The notes beneath the pieces were generated by a model. That model worked only from the letters and a program-made list of their open reading frames with translations. It did not search any database and had not been told where the DNA came from. A stretch of DNA of 17,861 nt from an uncultured Collinsella sp. (GTDB lineage: Bacteria > Actinomycetota > Coriobacteriia > Coriobacteriales > Coriobacteriaceae), in assembly GCA_900552875.1 (NCBI GenBank), contig USCS01000009.1, forward strand, positions 1-17,861, in the 5' to 3' direction. Shown piece by piece: positions 17,807-17,861 of the stretch (its first letter is position 1; every line of letters begins with the position of its first letter). Both the position numbers and the translations under genes were made by a program.

Positions 17807-17861
17807 TGGTGGACCTGACAAGATTCGAACTTGTGACCTCCCGGTTATCAGCCGGACGCTC
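17807..17861 (-). tRNA. tRNA-Ile (anticodon GAT), cut by the window edge
   Basis: The 3' 55 bases, from CCA through the anticodon arm to part of the D arm, are identical to the tRNA-Ile at 17583-17659. The 5' part lies beyond the window. It is a second copy of the same isoacceptor. Confidence 0.95.

Overview
The window looks like chromosomal DNA from a GC-rich member of the Coriobacteriia, most likely Collinsella or a close relative. That assignment is inferred from protein character, the strong G/C third-position bias (which creates long false antisense frames), the gene order and two TTG starts. No database search was possible.

Layout. From 9765 down to 102 every gene lies on the minus strand. 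The rpsF-ssb-rpsR-rplI operon has a good promoter at 9837-9865 and a strong terminator at 8002-8044. It is followed by dnaB, purA, purD, a Nudix hydrolase, a fused ABC exporter and a one-pass membrane protein of unknown role. This joins replication and translation core genes to late purine synthesis (PurA, PurD) and nucleotide-sugar clean-up (Nudix). The purA-purD gap can form mutually exclusive RNA hairpins.

From 9866 to 12000 the region is accessory. It holds about 360 bases with no firm gene, then tRNA-Ser(GGA) and tRNA-Ser(CGA), each with its own terminator, then an inverted near-copy of the tRNA-Ser(CGA) 3' end. Next comes a 335-residue protein with a C-terminal PD-(D/E)XK/DUF559-like nuclease fold. 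It is bracketed by two 81-82 base palindromic repeats in inverted orientation, about 91% identical. This cassette is the most unusual part of the window.

Two plus-strand membrane-protein genes follow: a TRIC/UPF0126-type channel, and an exported bactofilin-like protein with C-terminal membrane helices and a perfect 9-7-9 inverted repeat just before its ribosome binding site. A bidirectional terminator at 14010-14050 separates them from minus-strand typA (BipA GTPase). Upstream of typA sit two uncharacterised genes and a bifunctional-nuclease-family (DUF151) gene. The window ends in a minus-strand tRNA cluster, Ile(GAT)-Ala(TGC)-Ile(GAT), with the outermost tRNA-Ile cut by the window edge and a perfect 16-bp hairpin inside the cluster.
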